Positions 35,878 through 45,370 are shown, numbered from the stretch's first letter. The stretch is 64,000 bases of DNA from Arthrobacter sp. 260 (GCF_013116745.1 NZ_JABFOE010000017.1:1-64000), one strand, 5' to 3'. A program made the numbers and translations. The notes: generated from the sequence alone by a model not told the origin.

Positions 35878-36286
35878 GGATGGGTTGACCAGGCGGTCGC
35901 GTTGGACCGGTCGCAGTGCCTTGTGCACGGGCTCCGGTTCGCCGAGGAACGTCCGGGCTCCGCAGAGCAGGGTGGTGGGTAACGCCCACTCGGGGTAACC
36001 CGCAGGAAAGTGCCACAGAAAATAGACCGCTGCGCCAGGCAGCAATGTCTGGGGTAGTAAGGGTGAAAAGGTGGTGTAAGAGACCACCAGCGTGCCGGGT
36101 GACCGGTGCGGCTCGGTAAACCCCACCCGGAGCAAGGCCAGACAGGGCGCGTTTGAAGGCTGCTCGCCTGAGTGTCCGGGTAGGCCGCTGGAGGGCGTCG
36201 GCAACGGCGTTCGTAGATGGATGGCCGCCGCTTCTTCGCCGGCAACGGCAGGAAGCACAGAACCCGGCGTATCGGTCAACCCATCC
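35878..36286 (+). ncRNA. rnpB: RNase P RNA (class A, actinobacterial)
   Basis: The ends form a perfect P1 helix (GGATGGGTTGACC at 35878-35890 with GGTCAACCCATCC at 36274-36286). Conserved core elements are present: GAGGAACGTCCGGGCTCC near the 5' side, ACAGAAAATAGACCGC, GTAAGGGTGAAAAGGTGG with AAGAGACCACCAGC, and the distal CRV region near the 3' side. This is the catalytic RNA that matures tRNA 5' ends. Any open frames across it are meaningless. Confidence 0.97.
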
Positions 36287-36354
36287 CTCGACCCCGGTCC
36301 TCCCGGGCAGTGTCCGCTCCCGGACGAATCTCCCTGTGTCGTTATCATTGCGAC

Positions 36355-37554
36355 ATGCAAACGGTGAAGTTTGACGCCTTTACTGGCAAGAACCGTCTCC
36401 GTCTCGGGATTTCCGGAGACGTGAGCCGGGGAGAAGTGACACGATCCGAGGGCGGTATCGCCATGACGCTCGTCGACCCGGTGCTCTCGGTGGAGTGCGA
36501 AGGGGTCGACTTCGCATCCATCCACCCGGATGTGCTCGCCCTGATCGGAGTGCTGGCCTTTTTCCCCGTGCTGCCGGAGACTGATTTCGAGCTACGCACC
36601 AGTTTCCCGGTATCAGCCAACCTTCAGGCAGCACTTCGCAGACCGTGGATTCTTCCAGGGGTGTCAGTCTCTGGCAATGGTGTAGCAGGCCCGTATTTCC
36701 CCAAGGTTGACACCGTCATCAGCTATGGGGGCGGACTCGATTCCCTCGCGGCAAGCATCCTCTTCCCGGGGATCCCCTTGGTCCATGAAACACCCCTTCC
36801 GACGAGCACGGCAGCCTACACGGATGTCGTAAACGCCATTCTGCGCAGGCAGCCCGAAAATTGGGTGGTTTTCGATAACCTGAGGCAACTCTTTTCGGCG
36901 TGGGGGCTCCCTCTGTGGGTCGCGGCGTATATCTCTTCGCTGATCGTCGAGCCGCGCAACATCATTTCGGGCACCGAAATGACCGGAACCTATCTCTCCG
37001 GGGGAGTCGGCTACAAACCCCGCAACGCAAACGTCTGGTACCGGGTATTCCAGACTATCGGGGTGAATATACTTCCCACCTCCTTCCTCACCGAAATTGG
37101 CAACGCCAGAATCGTCATGGCGGGAGGACGCATGAATGATGCAGCTTATTGTGTGAAGATCGATGTACAGGACTGCAATAGGTGCACCAAGTGTCTTCGC
37201 CGCAGGCTCATCCGAGCCATGCTCAATCCGGAGGAGACCGTGATGGTTGACGAGTTTCTGCGCAGCGAATCCATTATGGAATTCCTTGCCACCCGACCCC
37301 TTTATTACGGAGACGTGTTCATTCACGCAGCAGGGTCAACAGCGCGGCCAACGTGGGTCAATGAGCATATTGCAGACCTGATCGAAGCGCACGGCTCGCT
37401 GGCTTTCCACGACGCGTATTACCCAGACGCATTCGAGCACTTCGGGTATCCGGATGAGCTGCGCAAAATGGCTGAGGAAGGAATGGCGGCCGTGGGCATT
37501 CCATCTTTCGATGCGGCAACGCGAAAACAATTCGAAACATATTCCCAGCTCTAG
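36355..37554 (+). CDS. PP-loop-like ATPase-type protein of unknown function
   Basis: A protein of 399 residues. Near residue 125 there is VDTVISYGGGLDSLAAS, a variant of the SGGxDS phosphate-binding loop of ATP-pyrophosphatases such as QueC and related adenine nucleotide hydrolases. Near residue 275 there is DVQDCNRCTKCLRRRLI, a three-Cys metal-binding-like motif seen in several PP-loop proteins. The rest is unrecognised. ATG 36355 has no ribosome-binding site; a TATCAT box seven bases before it suggests a leaderless message. It stands alone between rnpB and an MFS gene. The substrate cannot be inferred. Confidence 0.7.
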   Translation: MQTVKFDAFTGKNRLRLGISGDVSRGEVTRSEGGIAMTLVDPVLSVECEGVDFASIHPDVLALIGVLAFFPVLPETDFELRTSFPVSANLQAALRRPWILPGVSVSGNGVAGPYFPKVDTVISYGGGLDSLAASILFPGIPLVHETPLPTSTAAYTDVVNAILRRQPENWVVFDNLRQLFSAWGLPLWVAAYISSLIVEPRNIISGTEMTGTYLSGGVGYKPRNANVWYRVFQTIGVNILPTSFLTEIGNARIVMAGGRMNDAAYCVKIDVQDCNRCTKCLRRRLIRAMLNPEETVMVDEFLRSESIMEFLATRPLYYGDVFIHAAGSTARPTWVNEHIADLIEAHGSLAFHDAYYPDAFEHFGYPDELRKMAEEGMAAVGIPSFDAATRKQFETYSQL

Positions 37555-37689
37555 TCGGCGTCGTATAAACGGCGGCAAGCACAAGGGATTATCGGGGCGC
37601 AATAGCCGTGGGTCAATAGCTCCGAATGAAGTTTTCGCTGAATAGTGAAGATGGCATCTGACCGGTGTTTGCTCGGATACGCTATCCCA

Positions 37690-38958
37690 ATGACAAACAC
37701 CGTGGCGCCGCAGAAGTCGCTGCTGGTACGCAATCCAAACTTCCGTGCACTGTGGCTTTCCGGAACGGTCGGCGTTCTGGGCACAGCCGTCACCTCCATC
37801 GCACTTCCGGTCATCGCAGTGGTCGAACTGCAGGCCAGCGACTTCGCCGTTGCGGCCCTCGCGGGAATGACTTTTCTCCCCTGGCTGCTCCTCGGGCTAC
37901 CGGTGGGCGTGTGGGTGGATCGGTGGCCACGGAAGCCGGTCATCGTGTGGTCCCTCATTGGCCGGATCGCGGCTTTGGCAACCATCCCCGTCACCTTCTG
38001 GCTCGGGATCATGTCGGTGGCGCAACTATTTGTCATCGCGTTCCTCGTGGGTCTCTCGGCCGTCTTCTTTACCCTGGCGGACCAGGCACTCATTCCGCAG
38101 GCTGTTTCCAAGGACGAACTTGTCGAGGGAAACGGCCTGATGACTGCCTCGTCAGCGTCAGCGGACGCGGCAGGGCGGGGCATCGCCGGCTGGCTGACGG
38201 TGGCGGTAGGCGCCTCGAACTCGCTCCTGGTCCAGATCATCACCTCCTTCGCCTCCCTCTTCGCCATCTCCTCCCTCAAGCTCAAGGAAGCCGAACCCTA
38301 TCAGGGGGAGCGGCGCATCTTCCGGGAAATGAAGGACGGTCTGCGCTACACCTTCAGTACCGGACCGCTCCGGGCCATCCTGTTCAACGCTGCCCTCTGG
38401 AACCTCGGCGGCAGCATGGTCGCCTCCCTTTTGGTGCTCCTGGTGCTGCGAACACTGAATGAGTCGGAAATCTGGCTGGGGGTGCTCATGGCTGCGGCAT
38501 CGGTCGGCGGAGCGCTGGGCGGCATCACCGTCAAACGGGCTACCGAGCGGTTCGGCTCGGGCCCGGTCTGGCGCTACGCAATGGTTCCCGGCGTACTCGG
38601 GTACGCGTCGCTCCTGATCATGACCCCCGGCTTCGGAATGCTCTGGGGAGTCGTGGGGATGTTCGTGATGGGCGTGTGCATCGCCTGGAACATCGTGGTC
38701 GGGTCGGCCTTCCGGCAACGCGTGTGTCCGCCCGCCATGATGGGCAGACTTGGTGCTGCCTCCCGGATGGTCAGCTGGGGCATGCTCGGCGTGGCCAGCA
38801 TCCTCGGGGGAGCCCTCGCCGAGCTTGTCGGCATCTGGAATGCCGTCCTGATCGGGGTCCTGCTGTCAGTCGCAGCGCCCTTGGTGGCCATCTTCGGTCC
38901 GCTGCGCCACGTGGAGCGACTCGAGGATCTCGAACCCGGACAGGAGCCACGGGACTGA
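37690..38958 (+). CDS. MFS transporter, drug/metabolite exporter type
   Basis: A protein of 422 residues with about 12 membrane helices. The MFS motif A-like loop GLPVGVWVDRWPRKPVIVWS follows helix 2, and ISSLKLKEAEPYQGERRIFR is the central cytoplasmic loop. It belongs to the MFS_3-type group containing enterobactin-like and antibiotic exporters. ATG 37690 is preceded by TACGCT (37678-37683), a possible -10 box seven bases away, and there is no clear ribosome-binding site, so translation may be leaderless. The substrate is unknown. Confidence 0.88.
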   Translation: MTNTVAPQKSLLVRNPNFRALWLSGTVGVLGTAVTSIALPVIAVVELQASDFAVAALAGMTFLPWLLLGLPVGVWVDRWPRKPVIVWSLIGRIAALATIPVTFWLGIMSVAQLFVIAFLVGLSAVFFTLADQALIPQAVSKDELVEGNGLMTASSASADAAGRGIAGWLTVAVGASNSLLVQIITSFASLFAISSLKLKEAEPYQGERRIFREMKDGLRYTFSTGPLRAILFNAALWNLGGSMVASLLVLLVLRTLNESEIWLGVLMAAASVGGALGGITVKRATERFGSGPVWRYAMVPGVLGYASLLIMTPGFGMLWGVVGMFVMGVCIAWNIVVGSAFRQRVCPPAMMGRLGAASRMVSWGMLGVASILGGALAELVGIWNAVLIGVLLSVAAPLVAIFGPLRHVERLEDLEPGQEPRD

Positions 38959-38971
38959 CGCCCGGGCCCGT

Positions 38972-39544
38972 CTAGTGGCCGAACGGGTCCGGATCCACCC
39001 CCGGCATCCAGGTCAGGCCGGGAACTCCCCAGTCATTTTTCTTGATGGCTTTGCGGGCAGCCTTGGAATACGGCTCGATGAGTCGGTCCACGTAGAGCTT
39101 GCCCTCAAGGTGGTCATACTCGTGCTGCATGCAGCGCGCAAACCACCCAGTGGCAACGAACTCCAGCCGTTCCCCGAAGCCGTCGAAGCCGGTCACCTTG
39201 ACCCAGTCGGCCCGCTTCAGGGGGAAGGACTCGCCCGGCACCGACAGGCACCCCTCGGACTCTTCCTCCGGGTCGGGGTCGGCCCCCGAAATTTTGGTGG
39301 TCACCAGCGAAGGGTTGACCAGTACCCCGCGCGGCGCCACGTCGTCGTCGTTCTCCATGCCGTAGACAAAGATCCGCTGACCGACGCCGATCTGGGGGGC
39401 TGCGAGCCCAACGCCGTTGGCCTCGTCCATGGTTTCGAACATATCGGCAATCAGGGCGCGGAGGTCGTCATCAAACGCGGTGACGACGGCGGCCCGGCGG
39501 TGCAGCACTGGCTCACCGGTGATGGTGACGGGACGAACAGTCAT
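38972..39544 (-). CDS. def: Peptide deformylase
   Basis: A protein of 190 residues. The three catalytic motifs are complete: GVGLAAPQIG, EGCLSVPG with the metal-binding Cys, and QHEYDHLEGKL with the HExDH ligands. It removes the formyl group from nascent N-terminal methionine. The start is ATG 39544 with AGGAAA upstream. The frame is open far beyond it through the acyl-CoA dehydrogenase gene, which is irrelevant. The acyl-CoA dehydrogenase gene ends 52 bases upstream on the same strand. Confidence 0.96.
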   Translation of the reverse strand: MTVRPVTITGEPVLHRRAAVVTAFDDDLRALIADMFETMDEANGVGLAAPQIGVGQRIFVYGMENDDDVAPRGVLVNPSLVTTKISGADPDPEEESEGCLSVPGESFPLKRADWVKVTGFDGFGERLEFVATGWFARCMQHEYDHLEGKLYVDRLIEPYSKAARKAIKKNDWGVPGLTWMPGVDPDPFGH

Positions 39545-39596
39545 TGTGGTGTTTCCTGTGGATTGGGGAGGGACTACGACTAGTGGCAGGCGTGGG

Positions 39597-40751
39597 TCAG
39601 CCGGCGATGTGGCGGCCGACGACGTCGCGCATGATCTCGCTTGTGCCGCCGAAGATAGTGAGCAACCGGGTGGCCAGGAACGCCTGGGCAACCGGGTATT
39701 CGAGGATATACCCGTACCCTCCGTGCAGCTGGAGGCAACGGTCAGTGATCGACGTGGCGCGTTCGCTGGCCCACAGCTTGACCCGTGCGGCGGCGGCAGC
39801 ATCCAGGGTGCCCGCGTTGAACGCGAGCATCGCCTGGTCGACGTAGGTCTCGGTGACCTCCACCTCCGTGAGGATATCGGCGAGCTGGAAGCGGGTGTTC
39901 TGGAAATCGATGACCCGTTCGCCGAACGCGTTGCGCTCCTTGGTGTAGGTGACGGTGGCCTCGTAGATCGCACGGGAGACAGCTGAGGCCGCAACAGCGA
40001 TCGCGAGCCGACCCTGCGGCAATTGTTCGTGGGCGTAGCGGAGCCCGTGACCGAGCTCGCCCACCAGGTTGTCACCGCCCACCCGGACACTGTCGAAGAA
40101 GAGTTCAGCGGTATCCGAGGCCTTGAGCCCCATCTTGTCGAGCTGCTTGCCGGTGGTGTATCCCTCGCCCTTTTCGACCATGAAGAGCGAGAAGGAGTCG
40201 GCTCCGCCACGGCCCGTGCTGCCGTCGGTGCGAGCCATCACCAGTGAAGCGTCACCGCTGATGCCGTTGCCGATGAAGGTCTTCTGCCCGGAAATCAGCC
40301 AGTCGTCGCCGTCGCGCACGGCCTTGGTCCTGATCCCACGCAGATCACTGCCCGCCCCCGGTTCGGTCCAGGCCACACTCGTCACCCGTTCGCCACTGAC
40401 CATTCCGGGAAGCCAGCGCGACTTCAGGTCGTCGCTGCCGTAGGCAAGCAGGTGGGGGAGCACCATGTCGTCGTGCAGGTGGAAAGCCAGTCCGACGGCG
40501 AAGTGGTTGGTTTTGGCGAACTCCTCGTCCAGGACAGCCCGGAACCGGTAGTCGGGCATTCCTGCGCCGCCGAACTCCTCGGGCACCGCCAGGCCCAGCA
40601 GGCCCTGCTCGCCAGCAGCCGTCCACAGGGTGCGGGGCATCAGATGGTCCTGATCCCACTGGGTGTAGTGCGGGGAAACCTCACGGGAGGCGAATTCGGT
40701 CGCGACCTCACGGAACAGCAGATGGTCTTCCTCGAACACTGTGCGTTCCAT
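39597..40751 (-). CDS. Acyl-CoA dehydrogenase
   Basis: A protein of 384 residues. The FAD and substrate motifs VTSVAWTEPGAGSDLRGI, ISGQKTFIGNGISGD, YTKERNAFGERVIDFQ and QLHGGYGYILEYPVAQ are followed by TIFGGTSEIMRDVVGRHI. The catalytic Glu is in the EYPVAQ region. It oxidises an acyl-CoA to the enoyl-CoA in fatty or branched-chain acid breakdown; substrate length cannot be told. ATG 40751 has GGAGG nine bases upstream; a TTG three codons earlier would be too close to that site. Confidence 0.92.
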   Translation of the reverse strand: MERTVFEEDHLLFREVATEFASREVSPHYTQWDQDHLMPRTLWTAAGEQGLLGLAVPEEFGGAGMPDYRFRAVLDEEFAKTNHFAVGLAFHLHDDMVLPHLLAYGSDDLKSRWLPGMVSGERVTSVAWTEPGAGSDLRGIRTKAVRDGDDWLISGQKTFIGNGISGDASLVMARTDGSTGRGGADSFSLFMVEKGEGYTTGKQLDKMGLKASDTAELFFDSVRVGGDNLVGELGHGLRYAHEQLPQGRLAIAVAASAVSRAIYEATVTYTKERNAFGERVIDFQNTRFQLADILTEVEVTETYVDQAMLAFNAGTLDAAAAARVKLWASERATSITDRCLQLHGGYGYILEYPVAQAFLATRLLTIFGGTSEIMRDVVGRHIAG

Positions 40752-40866
40752 GCGGTCCAACCTCCACGGTGGTTCATGGCCGGCTGTCCCCGGCCTCGGT
40801 CTTACAGGTAAGGCCGCCCCCGAAGTTCTTCAGGAACGGCCTTCCAAGGTCAACCATCGACCTTCT

Positions 40867-40943
40867 TGGGGTGAGTAACGGGGCTTGAACCCGCGACCTC
40901 CTGGACCACAACCAGGCGCTCTGCCAACTGAGCTATACCCACC
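40867..40943 (-). tRNA. tRNA-His (anticodon GTG)
   Basis: A cloverleaf on the minus strand with acceptor arms GTGGGTA/TACTCAC, the anticodon loop TTGTGGT in a CTGG/CCAG stem, and the T-arm GGTTCAAGCC. The extra 5' G (position -1, at 40943) faces the discriminator C, as required for tRNA-His. CCA is encoded at 40869-40867. Confidence 0.96.
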
Positions 40944-41079
40944 ATGTGCCTTACGAAATGGCAGTCCCGCAGTTCATTCCTGCGGAAGTGTCACCTACAA
41001 AAGGCAGCGCAGACAAGTCTACACAATTTTTGCCGGGCCTTCGCCACCGCGGCTATGCGAGGGCGTTGGGGCCGGTCCG

Positions 41080-41682
41080 TCAGTCGGCCAGCGACCCGGC
41101 AATCGCCTTGCTGGTTGCTGAATCCGGGCCCGGGCTGGGCACGAAAACTGACTCCCGGTAGTAACGCAGCTCACGGATGGAATCGCGGATATCCCCGAGT
41201 GCGCGGTGCCCGCCGCTCTTCGCGGGGGACTGGAAGTACGCGCGGGTGAACCACCGCCGCGCGAGCTCCTTGATGGTGGACACGTCAATGATCCGGTAGT
41301 GCAGGTGGTCGATCACGGCCGGCATGTCGCGGGCCAGGAAGGAGCGGTCCGTCCCGACCGAGTTGCCACCCAACTGGGCCTTCCGTGGTTCGGGGACCCA
41401 TTTCATGATGTAGCTGAGCACCTCCGCTTCGGCTTCCTTCATGGTGATGCCCTGGGGGAGCTCGGTCAGCAAGCCCGACGTGGTGTGCATGTCGCGCACA
41501 AAGTCGCCCATCTGCGCGAGCGCCGCGTCGTCGGGCTTGATGACGACGTCGACCCCGTCACCCAGGATGTTCAGCTCGGAGTCGGTCACCAGGACAGCTA
41601 CTTCGATCAGTGCGTCGGACTCAAGGTCAAGCCCAGTCATTTCGCAGTCGATCCAGACAATGTGTTCATTAGATATCGGCAC
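41080..41682 (-). CDS. orn: Oligoribonuclease (DEDDh 3'-5' exonuclease)
   Basis: A protein of 200 residues. The DEDDh residues are in VWIDCEMTGLD, NSVGTDRSFLARDMP and GGHRALGDIRDSI. It degrades 2-5 nucleotide RNAs, including pGpG from c-di-GMP breakdown, which is of interest because a c-di-GMP riboswitch is present at 62920. ATG 41682; monocistronic next to tRNA-His. Confidence 0.95.
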   Translation of the reverse strand: MPISNEHIVWIDCEMTGLDLESDALIEVAVLVTDSELNILGDGVDVVIKPDDAALAQMGDFVRDMHTTSGLLTELPQGITMKEAEAEVLSYIMKWVPEPRKAQLGGNSVGTDRSFLARDMPAVIDHLHYRIIDVSTIKELARRWFTRAYFQSPAKSGGHRALGDIRDSIRELRYYRESVFVPSPGPDSATSKAIAGSLAD

Positions 41683-41855
41683 CTCCCAAATGTACCGCGA
41701 CTCCCGGCCGGGCCGTCGTCGTACCCCTCGGACATCCCGCCTCGTGGTGCGCGGCGTTACCGGCCCCGGTACAGGGGGCGATGCTAATATCTAGCCAGTC
41801 TGCCCGGTCAGAAGTGCAGAAGTTTCGTGTTCCACCGAGGATTGGATAACAGCAG

Positions 41856-43385
41856 ATGACCGCCCAGGTGCCAGCGGACGCCTCGCAGCCCCGGACGGAT
41901 TCAGCCGTGGCTGACCGACCCAACGTGGCGGTCATTCAGGGATTCATTGGGTCCCTGCTGATGATGATCGGTTCGTACGGCGTGGGCTGGCTATCCCTGG
42001 CATCGGTGGAACTGCGCAGGATTCCGATCATCATCTGGATGCGGTTCGAACCGGCTGGCGCCGTGGTGTCGGTGTTGATCCTCGCGCTCGGCGGCATGCT
42101 GTTGGTCAGGTCCTGGCTGCGGCTCGGGCAGCGGCTCCACGGGTGGGGCCCGGAATCCCGACCGGTCATACTTCGTGCAGTCATCGCCTGGGGCGCGCCG
42201 ATGTGTCTGGCGCTGCCGTTGTTCAGCAGGGACGTGTTTGCCTACATCGCCCAGGGGCAGGTGGTTCTCTCCGGGTTGAACCCCTACGTCGACGGCTATT
42301 CGCAGATCTCCAACTACCTGCAAATCGGGGCAGACGACATGTGGGCGCAAAGCCCTACCCCGTACGGCCCCGTGTTCCTCTGGATCGAAGCCCTGGTCGT
42401 GGGCATCACCAATGGGCAACCCGATTTCTCGGTGCTCCTGTTCCGACTTATCGCGATCGTCGGGGTGGCGATGTGTGTCTACTACGTGCCCAAGCTCGCG
42501 GAACTGCACGGCATCAATCCCAACCGGGCGCTCTGGCTTACCGCCGCGAACCCGCTCTTCCTGATCAACTTCATTGCCAGCATCCACAATGATGCGCTGA
42601 TGATTGGTCTCGCACTCTGCGGCCTGTACCTCGCCGCGACCCAGAAGCCGTGGCGTGCGGTGGTCCTGGTCACGCTGTCGGTCGCGATCAAACCCATCAC
42701 GCTGATCTTCCTCCCGTTCATCGGGCTGATGTGGGCCGGCAAGGGGGCAAGCTGGCGGCGGAAGTTCCTCTACTGGGCCCTCACGGCCGGCATCTCCTTC
42801 GGGATCCTGTGGGTGATGGGGCTGATCAACGGCTTCGGGTTCGGCTGGGTGGGTGCGCTGAGCACTCCCGGTAGCGTCTGGATCTGGTACGCGCCGATCG
42901 GTTTTCTGGGCATGGTCGTCATGATCCTCGGGGATGCGGTGGGGCTCGACGGCCAGGCCTTCGCCGAAGTGGTGTACCTGATCGGTCGGCTTGTGGCGCT
43001 GGCAATCATCGGCTGGCTGATGTTCACCGGGGAATACAGCAGACTGGTGCGCCGCCTGGCCCTGGCATTCGCTGCGATCGTCTTCCTCGCCCCCATGATC
43101 CAGTCCTGGTACGTGGTCTGGCTGATCCCGCTGTTCGCAGTTACCGGTATCCGCAACGACTGGCAGGTCAAAACCCTCTACTTCCTCGTGTCCTTCTTCA
43201 TGATCTACGCCATTTCGGACCAGCTGGATATTTTCCCCTATTTCGAACTGAGCCTGACGGTCGCACGGCAGGTGGCAGCGGTCGTCGCGCTGGGCTTTGC
43301 GCTGTACCTGGTTTTTGTTGATCCGAAGACAAAAATCCTGTTCCGGAAACGGTACGAGGAGCCGGTCGCGGGCGAGCTACGCTAG
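41856..43385 (+). CDS. mptB: Polyprenol-phosphate-mannose-dependent alpha-1,6-mannosyltransferase, MptB-like
   Basis: A GT-C fold membrane protein of 509 residues with about 12-13 helices. The first extracytoplasmic loop has the catalytic acidic motif (FSRDVFAYIAQGQVVLSG, then NPYVDGY). The SPTPYGPVFLWIEALVVG and NPLFLINFIASIHNDALM blocks are characteristic of MptA/MptB. These enzymes build the mannan core of lipomannan-type lipoglycans, which Micrococcaceae possess. Single gene, divergent from orn. Confidence 0.88.
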   Translation: MTAQVPADASQPRTDSAVADRPNVAVIQGFIGSLLMMIGSYGVGWLSLASVELRRIPIIIWMRFEPAGAVVSVLILALGGMLLVRSWLRLGQRLHGWGPESRPVILRAVIAWGAPMCLALPLFSRDVFAYIAQGQVVLSGLNPYVDGYSQISNYLQIGADDMWAQSPTPYGPVFLWIEALVVGITNGQPDFSVLLFRLIAIVGVAMCVYYVPKLAELHGINPNRALWLTAANPLFLINFIASIHNDALMIGLALCGLYLAATQKPWRAVVLVTLSVAIKPITLIFLPFIGLMWAGKGASWRRKFLYWALTAGISFGILWVMGLINGFGFGWVGALSTPGSVWIWYAPIGFLGMVVMILGDAVGLDGQAFAEVVYLIGRLVALAIIGWLMFTGEYSRLVRRLALAFAAIVFLAPMIQSWYVVWLIPLFAVTGIRNDWQVKTLYFLVSFFMIYAISDQLDIFPYFELSLTVARQVAAVVALGFALYLVFVDPKTKILFRKRYEEPVAGELR

Positions 43386-43440
43386 CGGGCGCTGGCCGGT
43401 CAAACATGCTTTCTGTGGCCGAACCGGCGATACTTGGACG

Positions 43441-43851
43441 ATGACCGACTCCACAGAACACATCATCAGCGGCGAATTCGAGATCTCTGTCTGGAGCCCG
43501 GAACCCTACTCAGTACCAGGTTCCTCGAGCGAACTGACCAAGGTGAGCGCGACGAAGGTCTTCAGCGGCGGGCTGATCGGCACCAGTTCAGCAGAGCTGC
43601 TGATGGCTGGCAACGACTATGGCGCAGGGTATGTTGCCTCCGAGGTCTTCACCGGTTCGGTCGATGGCAGGGAAGGCACCGTGATCGTGCAGCACTGGGG
43701 GATCGCTGAAGGCACCGCAGCCGCCAGTTCCGGCCACATCATTCCGGGATCCGGGACCGACGGTCTCAAGGGAATTTCCGGCAAGGCCGTGTATTCACAG
43801 GACGCTGCAGGGCAGCACCACCTGGAGCTCAAGGTCACTTTCGGAGACTAG
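43441..43851 (+). CDS. DUF3224 family protein
   Basis: A protein of 136 residues (FEISVWSPEPYSVPGSSSE, then KVSATKVFSGGLIGTSSAEL and GTVIVQHWGIAEGTAAASSG, ending LKGISGKAVY...LELKVTFGD). This pattern is that of DUF3224, a small beta-barrel family of unknown function related in fold to allene-oxide-cyclase-like proteins. ATG 43441 is preferred over an earlier in-frame start inside the preceding gene. Its end overlaps the next, convergent gene by four bases. Confidence 0.85.
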   Translation: MTDSTEHIISGEFEISVWSPEPYSVPGSSSELTKVSATKVFSGGLIGTSSAELLMAGNDYGAGYVASEVFTGSVDGREGTVIVQHWGIAEGTAAASSGHIIPGSGTDGLKGISGKAVYSQDAAGQHHLELKVTFGD

Positions 43852-44357
43852 CATTCACCAGTGATCGCCGGTGCGGGATTTCCCGCACCGGTACGGCGTC
43901 GGCCGTCCCCACCGAGATCCGGCCTCACCCTCAGGGCCAGCAGGACAAAGGCAAGTCCGGCGGCCGTGTGCATGCAGGCGAGCAGTACACCGGTCAGCAG
44001 GTCGTGCGCCCCCACCAGAACGAACTGAACGCTGATCGCTGCGACCGCGGCCCCAGCAACCATTACCGTCGCCGTCCAGCGAGGCGACCGATGCGCAGTG
44101 AAAGCCAGCAGGCAGGCTCCGAGCACAATCGGAAGAAGCGTCTTCCAGACGACATCCCCCGGAATGATGAGGTGGTTCGGCGCGCCCACCCCCGGGTCCA
44201 CCCGAAGGGCGGCGCCCGCACCCTTCCCGATGGCATAGAGGCCAAGGTTCACCGTGGCAGCCACCAGGCTGTAGGCGGCGCTCCGGAGCGCAAACCGTCG
44301 AGCACGGCGGTAGGGCCGCCGCGGTTGGTGGGCGCCCTTGCTGGCGCTGGATAACAT
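43848..44357 (-). CDS. Four-helix membrane protein, DUF6069-like
   Basis: A protein of 169 residues. A basic N-terminus (RRPYRRARRFALR) is followed by four membrane segments (YSLVAATVNLGLYAIG; LLPIVLGACLLAFTA; TVMVAGAAVAAISVQFVLVGA; LLACMHTAAGLAFVLLALRV). Length and layout fit the DUF6069 family of actinobacterial membrane proteins, function unknown. ATG 44357 has AGGAG five bases upstream, preferred over a start at 44429. It overlaps the DUF3224 gene tail-to-tail. Confidence 0.65.
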   Translation of the reverse strand: MLSSASKGAHQPRRPYRRARRFALRSAAYSLVAATVNLGLYAIGKGAGAALRVDPGVGAPNHLIIPGDVVWKTLLPIVLGACLLAFTAHRSPRWTATVMVAGAAVAAISVQFVLVGAHDLLTGVLLACMHTAAGLAFVLLALRVRPDLGGDGRRRTGAGNPAPAITGEC

Positions 44358-44460
44358 GTCTGCTCCTGGGTGGATCCGGCTGACGGGCTGGTAGCACCTG
44401 GGACAAGACACGCCGTCCGATCGTGACATCGGGGGACAGTTATTGCTGGACGGGAGTTAT

Positions 44461-44986
44461 CTACCGCTGCCGCTTGCGGGCGAGGTAGACGGCGTGGATC
44501 GACCAGGCGTCCGCTACCTGGCCCAGATGGCCGAGCTTCTCCGGGTTGATCACTGAGTTGACCGACTGGACGCGCCCCTGAACAATGCTGAGCACCATGA
44601 CGCTCAGAACCCGCCCTGTCTCATCCCTGAACACAGCACCGGGCTGCCCATTGACCTCCTGGCGCTCCAGGGTGATGCCGATCTGGGTGAACTGCGGCTG
44701 AACAGAAAGGAGCAGCCGTGCCACCTTGTCCGCGCCGACGACGCTCCGCTGGACGCTCGGCGCCTTCCCGCCACTGTCCGCCGCCAGCCGCACATCAGCG
44801 GCGAGGAGGCCCCGGAGTTCCTCCAGATCCCCCCTCGTCAACGCGGCGAAGAACCAGAATACGGTAGGCGACTGAGAACATCAGGGGCCGGAGATCCTCG
44901 AATTCGGTCACCCGCGCAGCATCAAAAGCACTGGACGTTTCGCCGCCCGCCCTCAGATGTTCCGGTTCACCACCCGACCGAGACAT
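44461..44986 (-). pseudogene. ECF41-type sigma factor with an internal deletion
   Basis: The 5' part reads FEDLRPLMFSVAYRI, the start of region sigma-2 in ECF sigma factors. It then jumps within a few bases to WFFAALTRGDLEELRGLLAADV, the beginning of the SnoaL-like C-terminal domain of ECF41/SigJ-type proteins, which continues to a normal end (SVNSVINPEKLGHLGQVAD). The -10 and -35 binding parts (most of sigma-2 and all of sigma-4, several hundred bases) are missing, and the two pieces are in different frames. It cannot make a working sigma factor; the C-terminal domain alone could be expressed from an internal start at 44841. Confidence 0.75.
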
Positions 44987-45094
44987 CGCCCCACTTCCGG
45001 ACCGTTCAGCAGCTCTCGGGAAGCTGCTGTGGGCCCTAGGCTACGACGGCAGGAATCGGCAGTCCAGAGCGTTGACCCATCGGCGTGATTCTTG

Positions 45095-45167
45095 TGCCCC
45101 CGGCGCGACTCGAACGCGCAACCTACGGATTAGAAGGCCGTTGCTCTATCCATTGAGCTACGGGGGC
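45095..45167 (-). tRNA. tRNA-Arg (anticodon TCT)
   Basis: A cloverleaf on the minus strand with acceptor arms GCCCCCG/CGGGGGC, the D-arm TAGCTCAATGGATAGAGCA, the anticodon loop CTTCTAA, and the T-arm GCGCGTTCGAGTCGCGC. CCA is not encoded. The rest of the gap between 44987 and 45370 shows no gene. Confidence 0.95.
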
Positions 45168-45370
45168 CGACGGCGGAGATCTCCACGCCACCGCAAGTTT
45201 ATCGTCAAGTTGGACGAACGCCAGTCGGCGACTCTCCCTCCACCTAGTTCCCTTCCCTCAGGATGTCCACATAACCGGATCGGGTACCGTCTGTGCCCGC
45301 GCGCAAACAGGAGACTGGATGCTGTTGGCAAGCCAGCCAGCATCCAGATATCTGCTGAAGGGTACGACCG

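Noticed and set aside
35731..36525. Open frame across the RNase P RNA region on the minus strand
   Set aside because: The region is clearly rnpB with its P1 helix and core motifs; the frame is accidental.
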